Positions 1-5,012 are shown, counted from the stretch's first letter. The stretch is 6,149 nucleotides of DNA from a bacterium UBP10_UBA1149 (GCA_002311335.1 DBZX01000060.1:40424-46572), one strand, 5' to 3'. The notes: a model not told the origin generated them from the letters alone. Numbers and translations: made by a program.

Positions 1-347
1 TCGTTGAGCTCGCCTTCGACGGCCAGAACCATGCCGGGCTCCAGGTCATCGATGGTGGCGGGCTCGCCGTTGACGGTCACCACGGCGGTCGAGCTGTCAA
101 AGCAGACCTGGTCCACGAGCAGGTCCTCGCAGCTCGGTTCATCACCCATGGGGCCCCAGACCAGTCCGCTGCCGCCAACGCCACCGCCGAAATCAAAGCT
201 CGCGCCCTCGCAGCCGCCGACAGTGAGCAGGGCCGAGGGCAACGTCACCGATAGCAGGGCAGCCAGCAAGCCAGGCAGCAAAGCGCGCCCGCGGTCCGCC
301 AGGCGATTGGGCAAAGGTCGTGCTTGTATGGCCGTTTGGTGTTTCAT
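1..347 (-). CDS. DUF5666-type predicted lipoprotein, 3' end missing
   Basis: The N-terminal 115 residues are visible; the gene runs off the left edge. The start is an ATG at 345-347 with an AGGAG Shine-Dalgarno at 353-357, five bases away. An arginine-rich N-region is followed by a hydrophobic stretch (about residues 22-43) ending in V-G-G-C, with Cys46 as a plausible lipidation site (lipobox -3 is Val, so not ideal). A Gly-rich linker (52-62) follows, then a segment with Cys73 and Cys82 that could form a disulfide. Residues about 87-114 (VVTVNG...DDLEPGMVLAVEGEL) match the small beta-rich unit I know from DUF5666 proteins, which often occurs in repeats, so more copies may lie beyond the edge. 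The ATG overlaps the TGA of the upstream DUF6502-type gene (ATGA), indicating translational coupling. It is likely envelope-anchored; its biochemical function is unknown. Family assignment is from pattern memory. Confidence 0.72.
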   Translation of the reverse strand, partial: MKHQTAIQARPLPNRLADRGRALLPGLLAALLSVTLPSALLTVGGCEGASFDFGGGVGGSGLVWGPMGDEPSCEDLLVDQVCFDSSTAVVTVNGEPATIDDLEPGMVLAVEGELN

Positions 348-1219
348 GATGGCTCCTCTTTGTCTTTCGCCGTGTCGTCAGTCGTCTCTTCGGGCAGCTC
401 TTCTTCGTAGTAGTACACGCCCAGGCTGGCCCGCATGCGTCCGCGGCCTTCCACCCCCGGGCTCGCGTCGCGGTCGCGCGCTGACATCCAGTGGTCGAGT
501 TCCTCGAGCAGCGTCTGCGCGCGCTCGGCGGCGAGTTTTCTCAGCTCTCGGTCGGGGTCAAGCGGCATGTTGTCGTAGCTGACCTTGCGCTGAAAAAACA
601 GGTCGTCGGCTTCGCACTGCATGTTGTGATCGATGGTCGACACGAGGTCGGCCACGTCCATGCCCAGGATGGCCAGCTTGTCGGCGTCGCCGCCGCCCGG
701 CACGTAGGCTCGTGCGAGCAGGCGAACGTTTCCTTTTCCGTCCGCCTCGACCGCGCCTATCCTCTGGAGCTCATCGAGCAGTGCGCGCACGGGAACGTCG
801 CCGCTGTAGATCTTCACGAGCTGGGAGAACGATAGCTGCTCGTCGCCTTCGAGCGGCAGCAGTGCGGGATCGCCCAGCTCGTTGGCGAAGCGCTGGTCGC
901 GAACCCAGCCGCTTATAACTCGCGCGGCCCGGTTGTAACGGTCCGAGGCTCCCTGGTCGTCGGGATCGGGCAGGGCGCTCACCCGCGATACCTCCTTGCG
1001 CGACAGCCCGGTAAGTATCGACACTCGCGAGGTGGTCTGCTTGCGCCCCTCTATGGCAAACTCGTCGCGGGCCGTGTCCACGTAAACCCGCTTGGCCAGG
1101 TCGGCAAAGGCGCCGTAGGGCATACCCTTGCGCAGCAGCAGCCGAACCAGCGGCTTGAGCAGTCGCAGCATGGCCGCCGAAAGGGGTCCCCCCGATGTTT
1201 TGTCACTTTGTGGGCTCAT
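344..1219 (-). CDS. DUF6502-type protein, possible DNA-binding regulator
   Basis: From the chosen ATG at 1217-1219 the product is 291 residues. Residues 17-50 (MLRLLKPLVRLLLRKGMPYGAFADLAKRVYV region) and 96-172 (RAARVISGWVRD, then FSQLVKIYSGDVPVRALLDEL, then YVP) are what I recognise as DUF6502. Residues 59-80 (TTSRVSILTGLSRKEVSRV) look like a helix-turn-helix, so DNA binding is a reasonable inference but is not shown. The C-terminus is acidic and probably disordered. An in-frame GTG at 1282 would add 21 residues, but it lies inside a palindrome, has no ribosome site, and the extension does not resemble the family N-terminus. The chosen ATG also has only a weak site (GGGA two bases upstream). 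The stop overlaps the next gene's start by four bases. It diverges from the Cys-rich secreted protein gene across a control region with two palindromes. Confidence 0.82.
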   Translation of the reverse strand: MSPQSDKTSGGPLSAAMLRLLKPLVRLLLRKGMPYGAFADLAKRVYVDTARDEFAIEGRKQTTSRVSILTGLSRKEVSRVSALPDPDDQGASDRYNRAARVISGWVRDQRFANELGDPALLPLEGDEQLSFSQLVKIYSGDVPVRALLDELQRIGAVEADGKGNVRLLARAYVPGGGDADKLAILGMDVADLVSTIDHNMQCEADDLFFQRKVSYDNMPLDPDRELRKLAAERAQTLLEELDHWMSARDRDASPGVEGRGRMRASLGVYYYEEELPEETTDDTAKDKEEPS

Positions 1220-1277
1220 GTTCCCAATTTTTGAGCATAGCCTGAAAGCCCGGATTTCCAAGGACTTTCTACACAGG

Positions 1278-1293
1278 TTCACGATTTCGTGAA
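1278..1293. promoter_or_regulatory. Palindromic candidate operator, TTCACGA-TT-TCGTGAA
   Basis: A perfect inverted repeat with 7-bp arms and a 2-bp centre lies in the divergent intergenic region. It is 8 bp upstream of the -35 of the rightward promoter, a normal place for an activator or upstream operator, and about 30-40 bp into the predicted leftward transcript. The compact dyad fits a dimeric helix-turn-helix regulator. No known consensus is recognised. The alternative GTG start of the DUF6502-type gene lies inside it, which is one reason that start is disfavoured. Confidence 0.5.
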
Positions 1294-1301
1294 GTTTGCG
1301 C

Positions 1302-1331
1302 TTGACTGTAGCTAGCTATTGGGAATATTAT
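1302..1331 (+). promoter_or_regulatory. Sigma70-like promoter for the Cys-rich secreted protein gene
   Basis: TTGACT at 1302-1307 (five of six against TTGACA) is followed after 18 bp by TATTAT at 1326-1331 (five of six against TATAAT). The predicted start near 1338 gives a leader of about 80 bases before the ATG at 1418. The -10 box sits in the centre of a TTGGGA/TCCCAA dyad, so binding there should block the promoter. It is the best promoter match I found in the window. Confidence 0.6.
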
Positions 1332-1336
1332 CCCAA
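1319..1336. promoter_or_regulatory. TTGGGA-N6-TCCCAA dyad over two divergent -10 boxes
   Basis: Arms TTGGGA (1319-1324) and TCCCAA (1331-1336) flank the AT-only spacer ATATTA. The spacer supplies parts of the -10 boxes of both the rightward and the predicted leftward promoter, so one bound protein could control both directions. A third half-site, TTCCCAA on the plus strand (1221-1227), lies directly upstream of the DUF6502-type ATG. The repetition of this half-site argues for function. The divergently transcribed DUF6502-type protein is a candidate ligand; this is inference. Confidence 0.5.
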
Positions 1337-1355
1337 ATAAGGGCGGTTACAGCAA
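1327..1355 (-). promoter_or_regulatory. Candidate leftward promoter for the DUF6502/DUF5666 operon
   Basis: On the minus strand, TTGCTG (1350-1355) and GATAAT (1327-1332) are separated by 17 bp. The -10 matches five of six bases and the -35 only three, so this is a weaker promoter than the opposing one. It overlaps the TTGGGA dyad. Transcription would start near 1320, giving a leader of roughly 100 bases before the ATG at 1219, with the TTCACGA palindrome inside the leader. Confidence 0.35.
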
Positions 1356-1369
1356 GAGCTTAATTTACC

Positions 1370-1410
1370 CCGTATGGGGGGCTAACCGTCTCTACCCCTA
1401 CGGAAAGGAG
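1370..1410 (+). promoter_or_regulatory. Leader stem-loop next to the ribosome site of the Cys-rich gene
   Basis: In the predicted leader, CCGTA (1370-1374) plus GGGG (1376-1379) can pair with CCCC (1395-1398) plus TACGG (1399-1403), a 9-bp stem with one bulged T. It ends directly before AAAGGAG (1404-1410), the Shine-Dalgarno that sits seven bases before the ATG at 1418. A competing hairpin, CCCC-GTAT-GGGG (1368-1379), uses the same G run. The ribosome site is strong and fixes the start at 1418 rather than at the ATG at 1427. Whether the stems control translation is not known. Confidence 0.35.
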
Positions 1411-1417
1411 AGATAAA

Positions 1418-2167
1418 ATGGTGAAAATGAACCAACTCAAGCAACTTCGCGGTATTTGCGGCGCGGCGCTTCTGCTGTTCCTGGCCACTTCGGTCGGCCC
1501 GGCGGTGGCGCCGGCCTCGGCGGCCGTGGCCGCTACCTCGGCCGAGCAACTGTGCTCCCCCCACGACAGCGAGCTCTGCGAGCTTCGCTGCGCCGGGCAT
1601 CAGCGCGAGTGTTACCAGGCCTGCAACAAGCGCCGACGCATGTGCCTGGAAAACGCGTGGAACCAGGCCCGCGTGTGTAAGGCCAGGTGCGGGCAACTCG
1701 ACTCGCGCTCAAGTCAGACCGAGTGCCGCCGGCGCTGCGTCAGAGAAGTCCTCGCCAAGGCGAGAACACGCTGCCGCGTCGGGCAGCCGGTTTGCCAGCG
1801 ACTTTGCGGCCCCGAGAACTGTGACGATCTGTGTAACGACCATCTCCCCCGGTTGCAGCACGATTCGCAGTCCGGGGCCGCAGCTTCGGGCGATGTAGCT
1901 CCCGAAGGGCTGGGCCCGGTTACGGTTGAGCCCGTCGATTATTGCGACCCTACCGGCGACAGGGAGTGCAGGGCGGATTGCGCAAAGGGAATGCGGCGCT
2001 GCCTGTCGGCGGTCAAGCATCGCGGCCGGCAGTGCCTGCAAGGTTGCCGTGGGCTTGATGGTGAGGAGCGGGTGACCTGCGCGCGGGACTGTGCTGTTGC
2101 AGCCCGCAAGGGACTCAAGCGTTGCCGGGCTCGCTTCGGTGGATGTATAGACCGCTGCGCTGACTGA
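1418..2167 (+). CDS. Secreted cysteine-rich protein with duplicated CX3C domains
   Basis: A 249-residue product of no family I can name. The N-terminus has basic residues, a hydrophobic core (about 13-26) and Ala-rich cleavage sites (for example after A35), so it is a likely Sec signal peptide. The mature part has 26 cysteines, ten pairs of them as CX3C (54/58, 65/69, 87/91, 103/107, 126/130, 135/139, 184/188, 206/210, 221/225, 243/247), and is rich in Arg. Residues 65-130 and 184-247 share one spacing: CX3C-x6-C-x10-CX3C-x10/11-CX3C-x10/11-C-x6-CX3C, showing an internal duplication. The halves are joined by a Gly/Ala/Pro linker (about 145-175). CX3C pairs in helices are known to form disulfide-stapled helical hairpins in other proteins, so a periplasmic or extracellular disulfide-rich helical fold is likely. 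Metal binding is an alternative. It has its own promoter and a strong ribosome site, and is divergent from the DUF6502 operon. Confidence 0.85.
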   Translation: MVKMNQLKQLRGICGAALLLFLATSVGPAVAPASAAVAATSAEQLCSPHDSELCELRCAGHQRECYQACNKRRRMCLENAWNQARVCKARCGQLDSRSSQTECRRRCVREVLAKARTRCRVGQPVCQRLCGPENCDDLCNDHLPRLQHDSQSGAAASGDVAPEGLGPVTVEPVDYCDPTGDRECRADCAKGMRRCLSAVKHRGRQCLQGCRGLDGEERVTCARDCAVAARKGLKRCRARFGGCIDRCAD

Positions 2168-2173
2168 CCGCGT

Positions 2174-2207
2174 GACGGGTCCCGGAAGGCGGCAACCGGG
2201 GCCCGTC
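2174..2207 (+). other. Strong 12-bp hairpin just after the Cys-rich gene
   Basis: GACGGGTCCCGG (2174-2185) pairs with CCGGGGCCCGTC (2196-2207) over 12 pairs with one G-U, closing a 10-base loop. It starts six bases after the stop codon. No T tract follows, so it is more likely a 3'-end stabilising structure or part of a structured 3' region than a classical terminator. A further perfect 7-bp stem, GCTGGCA/TGCCAGC, lies at 2229-2250. Confidence 0.55.
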
Positions 2208-2279
2208 GCTGCGTTGCTTATGCACAAAGCTGGCACGTTGCGTTGCCAGCGTTGCAACCAGGTGAAACAAAGTTGCTAC

Positions 2280-2343
2280 GGGGTCCGTGAGGGGAGTGAA
2301 GGGGTGGCTGGCTGCCTGCGGTGACGCAGGGCGGACCCCTTTT
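2280..2343 (+). terminator. Compound hairpin with T tract, rightward terminator
   Basis: An outer stem GGGGTCCG (2280-2287) and CGGACCCC (2332-2339) of 8 perfect pairs encloses an inner hairpin CCTGCG-GTGA-CGCAGG (2315-2330) with a GNRA-type tetraloop. TTTT (2340-2343) follows directly. It lies about 115 bases after the Cys-rich stop codon and just before the convergent desaturase stop at 2359, so it should separate the two converging transcripts. The T tract is short, so efficiency is uncertain. No comparable T tract follows on the minus strand. Confidence 0.55.
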
Positions 2344-2358
2344 CAGCTTCCCCGGGTG

Positions 2359-3300
2359 CTACACGCCAGGGGCGCTTTTATCCTGGCCGCCGGCACTCTC
2401 GGCCACTACCTGTCGCCAGCGCAGCGGCACGAGCAGCTGGGCGAGGTAGCCGGGCGGAAAACCAGGCATGGCTTCAATGCCTATACGGCTTGGCGGCTCG
2501 CGGTCGGTGGGCAGAAATCGGGTGCCGAACAACACGTCCCAGACGATGAGGTTGGCGCCGTAGTTGCTGTTGGCCTCTTCGACCCTGGTCGAGTGGTGCC
2601 AGCGGTGCAGTTCGGCCATGGAGAATATCCAGTTGAGCGGTCCCAGTCGCAGACGCACGTTGGCGTGTTGAAACATGCCGTGGATGGCGGTGAACACGGC
2701 GAACAGCACAATCACATGCTCGCCGGCGCCCAGCGCCACCAGCGGCAGGTACCAGGCGACGAACAGCAGCATGAAGTCCACCGGGTGAAAACGCCCCGCG
2801 TTGAGCCAGTACAGCCGCCGGGCGCTGTGGTGCACCGAGTGAAAGCGCCAGAGAAACTCGCGCTCGTGTTCAGCGCGGTGCACCCAGTACTGCCCGAACT
2901 CGCCGACGACCAGCGCCAGCGCCAGTTGCGCCCAGGTGTTCCAGTGCTGCGGCCAGGGGCCGGTTATGTTAGTGGTCGAAGCAATCCAGGCGGCCAGCGC
3001 AGCGCCGGCGGTGAGCAGGGCAGGCTTGCTCAGCTCGGGCAGCAGGTTGCCCGAGACCATGGCGTGACCAAAATCGGTGGCGATGTCGCCGCGCGCGCGG
3101 TTCCATTCGGCGTGCAGGGGGACAACGCGTTCGAGTATGGCAATCGCGAGGGCGGCGCCCAGCTGCACCGCCGCGAGCACGATCACCAGCGACCAGCCAG
3201 CGGCCAGCGCGCGGTCGGTCGCCAGCAGGCCGGCCGTCATGACGACGGGAAAAACCAGCCAGGCCGTGGGCCCCTGCGCTTTGTGCCGCTCGTCGTTCAT
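2359..3300 (-). CDS. Sterol desaturase / fatty acid hydroxylase family membrane protein
   Basis: A 313-residue integral membrane di-iron oxygenase of the fatty acid hydroxylase superfamily. The histidine boxes are intact: HRAEH (141-145), HSVHH (154-158) and HRWHH (232-236), with additional His207 and His212 between them. The NYGANLIVWDVLFGT segment (247-260) is typical of the family. Likely membrane segments are about 13-30, 37-55, 93-110, 123-139 and 174-205. Members use O2 and reductant to hydroxylate or desaturate lipids such as sterols, fatty acids or carotenoids; the substrate here cannot be told. Length is normal. The ATG at 3298-3300 has only a weak upstream GGTGAG at poor spacing. 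It lies in the same direction as an alcohol dehydrogenase gene, with a terminator and a doubtful small ORF between them. A full-length antisense ORF exists but is a composition shadow. Confidence 0.9.
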   Translation of the reverse strand: MNDERHKAQGPTAWLVFPVVMTAGLLATDRALAAGWSLVIVLAAVQLGAALAIAILERVVPLHAEWNRARGDIATDFGHAMVSGNLLPELSKPALLTAGAALAAWIASTTNITGPWPQHWNTWAQLALALVVGEFGQYWVHRAEHEREFLWRFHSVHHSARRLYWLNAGRFHPVDFMLLFVAWYLPLVALGAGEHVIVLFAVFTAIHGMFQHANVRLRLGPLNWIFSMAELHRWHHSTRVEEANSNYGANLIVWDVLFGTRFLPTDREPPSRIGIEAMPGFPPGYLAQLLVPLRWRQVVAESAGGQDKSAPGV

Positions 3301-3353
3301 GGATTCAGACGCTCACCAGTTTCATCCATGTACTGTCGAGCACGGTAATCCTG

Positions 3354-3596
3354 TCACCCCAGCTGCGTACCGCCAGCAGCGGAAGACCACTTATAGCCGC
3401 CAGGTGTAACGAACCCCAGCGTGCCCTCGCGGATGTAAACAAAGAGCGGGCCGTGTTCTTCGAAACGCCCGCGGCGGTGCAGCACGGCCACCCAGGCTCG
3501 GATGAGGGCGTTCACGAGCGGATACAGCAGGCGTTGCACGTCCGACAAGCGGCTGCGCAGCCGCCGTACCCGCGCCGATTTCCACCAACCACTCAT
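3354..3596 (-). CDS. Doubtful small ORF, possibly a frameshifted gene
   Basis: An 80-residue ORF of no recognised family between the dehydrogenase terminator and the desaturase. It starts with basic residues, has a hydrophobic-amphipathic stretch (about 24-40, LLYPLVNALIRAWVAVL), then residues 45-67 that look like beta strands. The third codon position is strongly G/C up to about residue 60, then loses this bias. In the frame one base later, an open stretch runs to a stop at 3305, ending SWGDRITVLDSTWMKLVSV, four bases before the desaturase ATG. That is how the end of a coupled upstream gene would look. A frameshift near 3390-3410 (mutation or sequencing error) joining the two into a protein of about 100 residues is therefore possible. 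There is no clear ribosome site at the ATG, and the evidence is weak either way. No other gene is seen in 3301-3640. Confidence 0.35.
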   Translation of the reverse strand: MSGWWKSARVRRLRSRLSDVQRLLYPLVNALIRAWVAVLHRRGRFEEHGPLFVYIREGTLGFVTPGGYKWSSAAGGTQLG

Positions 3597-3601
3597 TTCA
3601 C

Positions 3602-3630
3602 AAAAAGGGGAGGCGTCGGATACCCCCCTT
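3602..3630 (-). terminator. Intrinsic terminator after the alcohol dehydrogenase gene
   Basis: On the minus strand, AAGGGGGG (3623-3630) pairs with CTCCCCTT (3605-3612) over eight positions with one G-U, loop of 10, followed by a run of five T (3602-3606, two of them within the stem). It begins 11 bases after the dehydrogenase stop codon. A competing short hairpin, CCCCC-GGAA-GGGGG, just upstream (about 3623-3637) uses the same G run, so the two cannot form together. It implies that the genes to the left need their own promoter or read-through. Confidence 0.55.
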
Positions 3631-3640
3631 CCGGGGGCCT

Positions 3641-4672
3641 TCAGGATATGGCGATTTTGAGTACGCCGTCATCGTGAGCGCGGAAGGTGTCGTAGCTAGC
3701 CACTATGTCGTCGAGACTGTGCTCGTGGGTGAGCAGTGGTTCGAGGTCTACCTCGCCCGACTCGATTATGCCCAGCAGGTGCTCCAGTCGCTCGCGTCCG
3801 GCCGGGCACAGCGTGGTGACTATGTTTCGGTGAATGAAGTTGCCGTCGGTGGGCACGGTCAGCTCTTCGATGCCTCCGTACACACCCACCGAGCTTATGG
3901 TGCCGCCCATGCGCGTGGAGGCCAGGCAGTTGCCGAAGGTGACCTGCTTGCCCAGGGCTTCGACCGCCACGTGGGCGCCCACCCCGCCGGTGGCTTCGAG
4001 GATCGACTCAACGGCAGTATCGGGGTCAAAGACCTCGTCGGCGCCCAGTTGTCGCGACATGGCCACGCGTTCGGGAATCGACTCCACGGTGATGATGCGC
4101 CCGGCCTTGTAGTACTTGGCGGCAGCCGTCACGCAGAGTCCCACCGGGCCCTGGGCGAAGATGGCCACCGTCTTGCCTTCCACGTCGCCCGCGCGCTCGA
4201 TGGCGCCGAAGCCGGTGCTCATGATGTCGGCGGCAAAGATAGCCTGCCGGTCGCTCATGCCGTCGGGGATGATTGCCATGCTCTGGTCTGCCCCGTTGGC
4301 CATGTAGGCTTCGCCCTGGCAGCCGAACAGCAGGTTCATCGGCGCGCCGAAGGTCCGGCACACGTTGAGGTTGCCGTCTACGCACTGCTCGCAGCTGCCA
4401 CAGCTCGACAGGCAGCAGGTCACCACGCGGTCGCCGGGTTTGAAGCGGTCAACACCGTCACCCACGGCCTCGATGACGCCTACCGCCTCGTGGCCCATCG
4501 GCATGCCGGCGGGTACATCGTCGATGTCGTCAACGATGTGTATGTCCGACCCGCAGATGGTCGACAGGGCCATTTTTACCAGCGCCTGGCCCGGCCCGGG
4601 ATCGCCCAGTTCGTAGTCGCTGAGCGCCACGGCACCCTTGTCGGTTTTCACGCATCCTTTGACTTTTGGCAT
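3641..4672 (-). CDS. Zinc-dependent medium-chain alcohol dehydrogenase
   Basis: A 343-residue protein of the zinc-containing medium-chain dehydrogenase family, full length. The catalytic zinc ligands fit Cys40, His61-Glu62 and Asp149 (in FAADIMSTGFGA), the arrangement of the secondary-alcohol dehydrogenase branch typified by the Thermoanaerobacter brockii enzyme. The four structural-zinc cysteines are present (91, 94, 97, 105). The Rossmann motif is AQGPVG (173-178), and Glu197 at the end of the next strand suggests NAD(H) rather than NADP(H). It should oxidise an alcohol or reduce a ketone/aldehyde in the cytosol; the substrate is unknown. The ATG has no good Shine-Dalgarno and lies in a 7-bp-arm palindrome. 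It is followed by an intrinsic terminator. Its neighbour on the same strand is a lipid hydroxylase, so a hydroxylation-then-oxidation pair is conceivable. Its full-length antisense ORF is a shadow. Confidence 0.92.
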   Translation of the reverse strand: MPKVKGCVKTDKGAVALSDYELGDPGPGQALVKMALSTICGSDIHIVDDIDDVPAGMPMGHEAVGVIEAVGDGVDRFKPGDRVVTCCLSSCGSCEQCVDGNLNVCRTFGAPMNLLFGCQGEAYMANGADQSMAIIPDGMSDRQAIFAADIMSTGFGAIERAGDVEGKTVAIFAQGPVGLCVTAAAKYYKAGRIITVESIPERVAMSRQLGADEVFDPDTAVESILEATGGVGAHVAVEALGKQVTFGNCLASTRMGGTISSVGVYGGIEELTVPTDGNFIHRNIVTTLCPAGRERLEHLLGIIESGEVDLEPLLTHEHSLDDIVASYDTFRAHDDGVLKIAIS

Positions 4673-4681
4673 ACTGCCAAA
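4665..4681. promoter_or_regulatory. Palindrome TTTGGCA-TAC-TGCCAAA at the dehydrogenase start
   Basis: A perfect dyad with 7-bp arms and a 3-bp centre covers the dehydrogenase start codon (4670-4672) and the first codons. On the plus strand it directly follows a TTGACT (4659-4664) but no good -10 box lies at the right distance. A repressor bound here could block dehydrogenase expression. A dyad of this size is expected a few times by chance in a 6-kb window, so only its position makes it notable. Confidence 0.3.
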
Positions 4682-5012
4682 CTAGGCTGCGTGGACGGTT
4701 GAGGGAAGACCGCTGGACGCAGCGGGTAAAATGGTGTTTAGTCAACGATAACAAGAGAGTACCGTGCCCCTGCGGAGTCCCGGCAAGTGACCGGGCAGCA
4801 TTCGGGCAAGAGACGGGCAAGAGACGGACAAGACACAAAGCGAAAGCAGCCGGGCGGGACCCGGCATGGACAAGCGTGGACCACGGCAGACCGGCGCAAA
4901 AAAAAGCGTCGCCGGGCCACCAGAACAGGGGGGATGACCCCCATTGATAGCGGAAGGCCGATAGCGGGCCGGCCGCAGGCGCAGTGAAAGCGACTGCGCG
5001 GGAGAAAAGACA
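4673..5012 (+). other. Gene-free divergent region with candidate structured leader RNA
   Basis: No convincing gene lies in these 340 bases; the ORFs on either strand are low-complexity, Arg/Lys- or Cys-rich strings without family features. On the plus strand there is a series of perfect stems: CCGCTG/CAGCGG (4710-4725), CCCGG/CCGGG (4779-4795), GCCGGG/CCCGGC (4849-4865), CGTGG/CCACG (4875-4885), CCGGCG/CGCCGG around an A8 tract (4891-4915), GGGGG/CCCCC (4929-4942), and GCGCAGT/ACTGCGC (4979-4999). The last one ends next to the GGGAG ribosome site (5000-5004). Short direct repeats are also present. This suggests a structured 5' leader of the nitrilase gene or an independent RNA. No known riboswitch consensus was recognised. 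High GC makes some stems expected by chance. No strong promoter was found for either direction; AGTCAA at 4740-4745 gives a minus-strand TTGACT without a matching -10. Confidence 0.4.
4803..4835 (+). repeat. Three tandem copies of an 11-bp unit
   Basis: CGGGCAAGAGA occurs twice without a gap (4803-4813, 4814-4824) and a third copy, CGGACAAGACA (4825-4835), differs at two positions. It lies in the gene-free region before the nitrilase gene. It could be tandem sites for a protein, an unpaired purine-rich linker in a leader RNA, or a slippage product. Nothing decides between these. Confidence 0.6.

Noticed and set aside
1220..1282. GTG at 1282 as the DUF6502-type start
   Set aside because: Adds 21 residues unlike the family N-terminus, has no ribosome site, and lies within a 16-bp palindrome.
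1418..2167. Cys-rich protein as a peptide natural-product precursor
   Set aside because: Too long, has a Sec-type signal peptide rather than a leader with a cleavage motif, and no modification enzymes are nearby.
2287..3348. 353-codon plus-strand ORF opposite the desaturase
   Set aside because: No family features, rich in His/Gln/Gly/Arg as expected for the complement of GC-rich codons. The minus strand carries intact histidine boxes and membrane segments.
3674..4702. 342-codon plus-strand ORF opposite the alcohol dehydrogenase
   Set aside because: It mirrors the dehydrogenase gene almost end to end, is His/Ala/Gly-rich with no domain. A composition shadow.
4666..4987. Two overlapping plus-strand ORFs in the dehydrogenase-nitrilase gap
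   Set aside because: Arg/Lys-rich, low complexity, no ribosome site, and the region is better explained by RNA-like structure. A small basic protein cannot be fully excluded.
4738..5012. Known NAD-linked riboswitch, RNase P RNA, tmRNA or SRP RNA in the gap
   Set aside because: None of the core motifs I know for these RNAs could be found by eye; only a covariance-model search could settle it.
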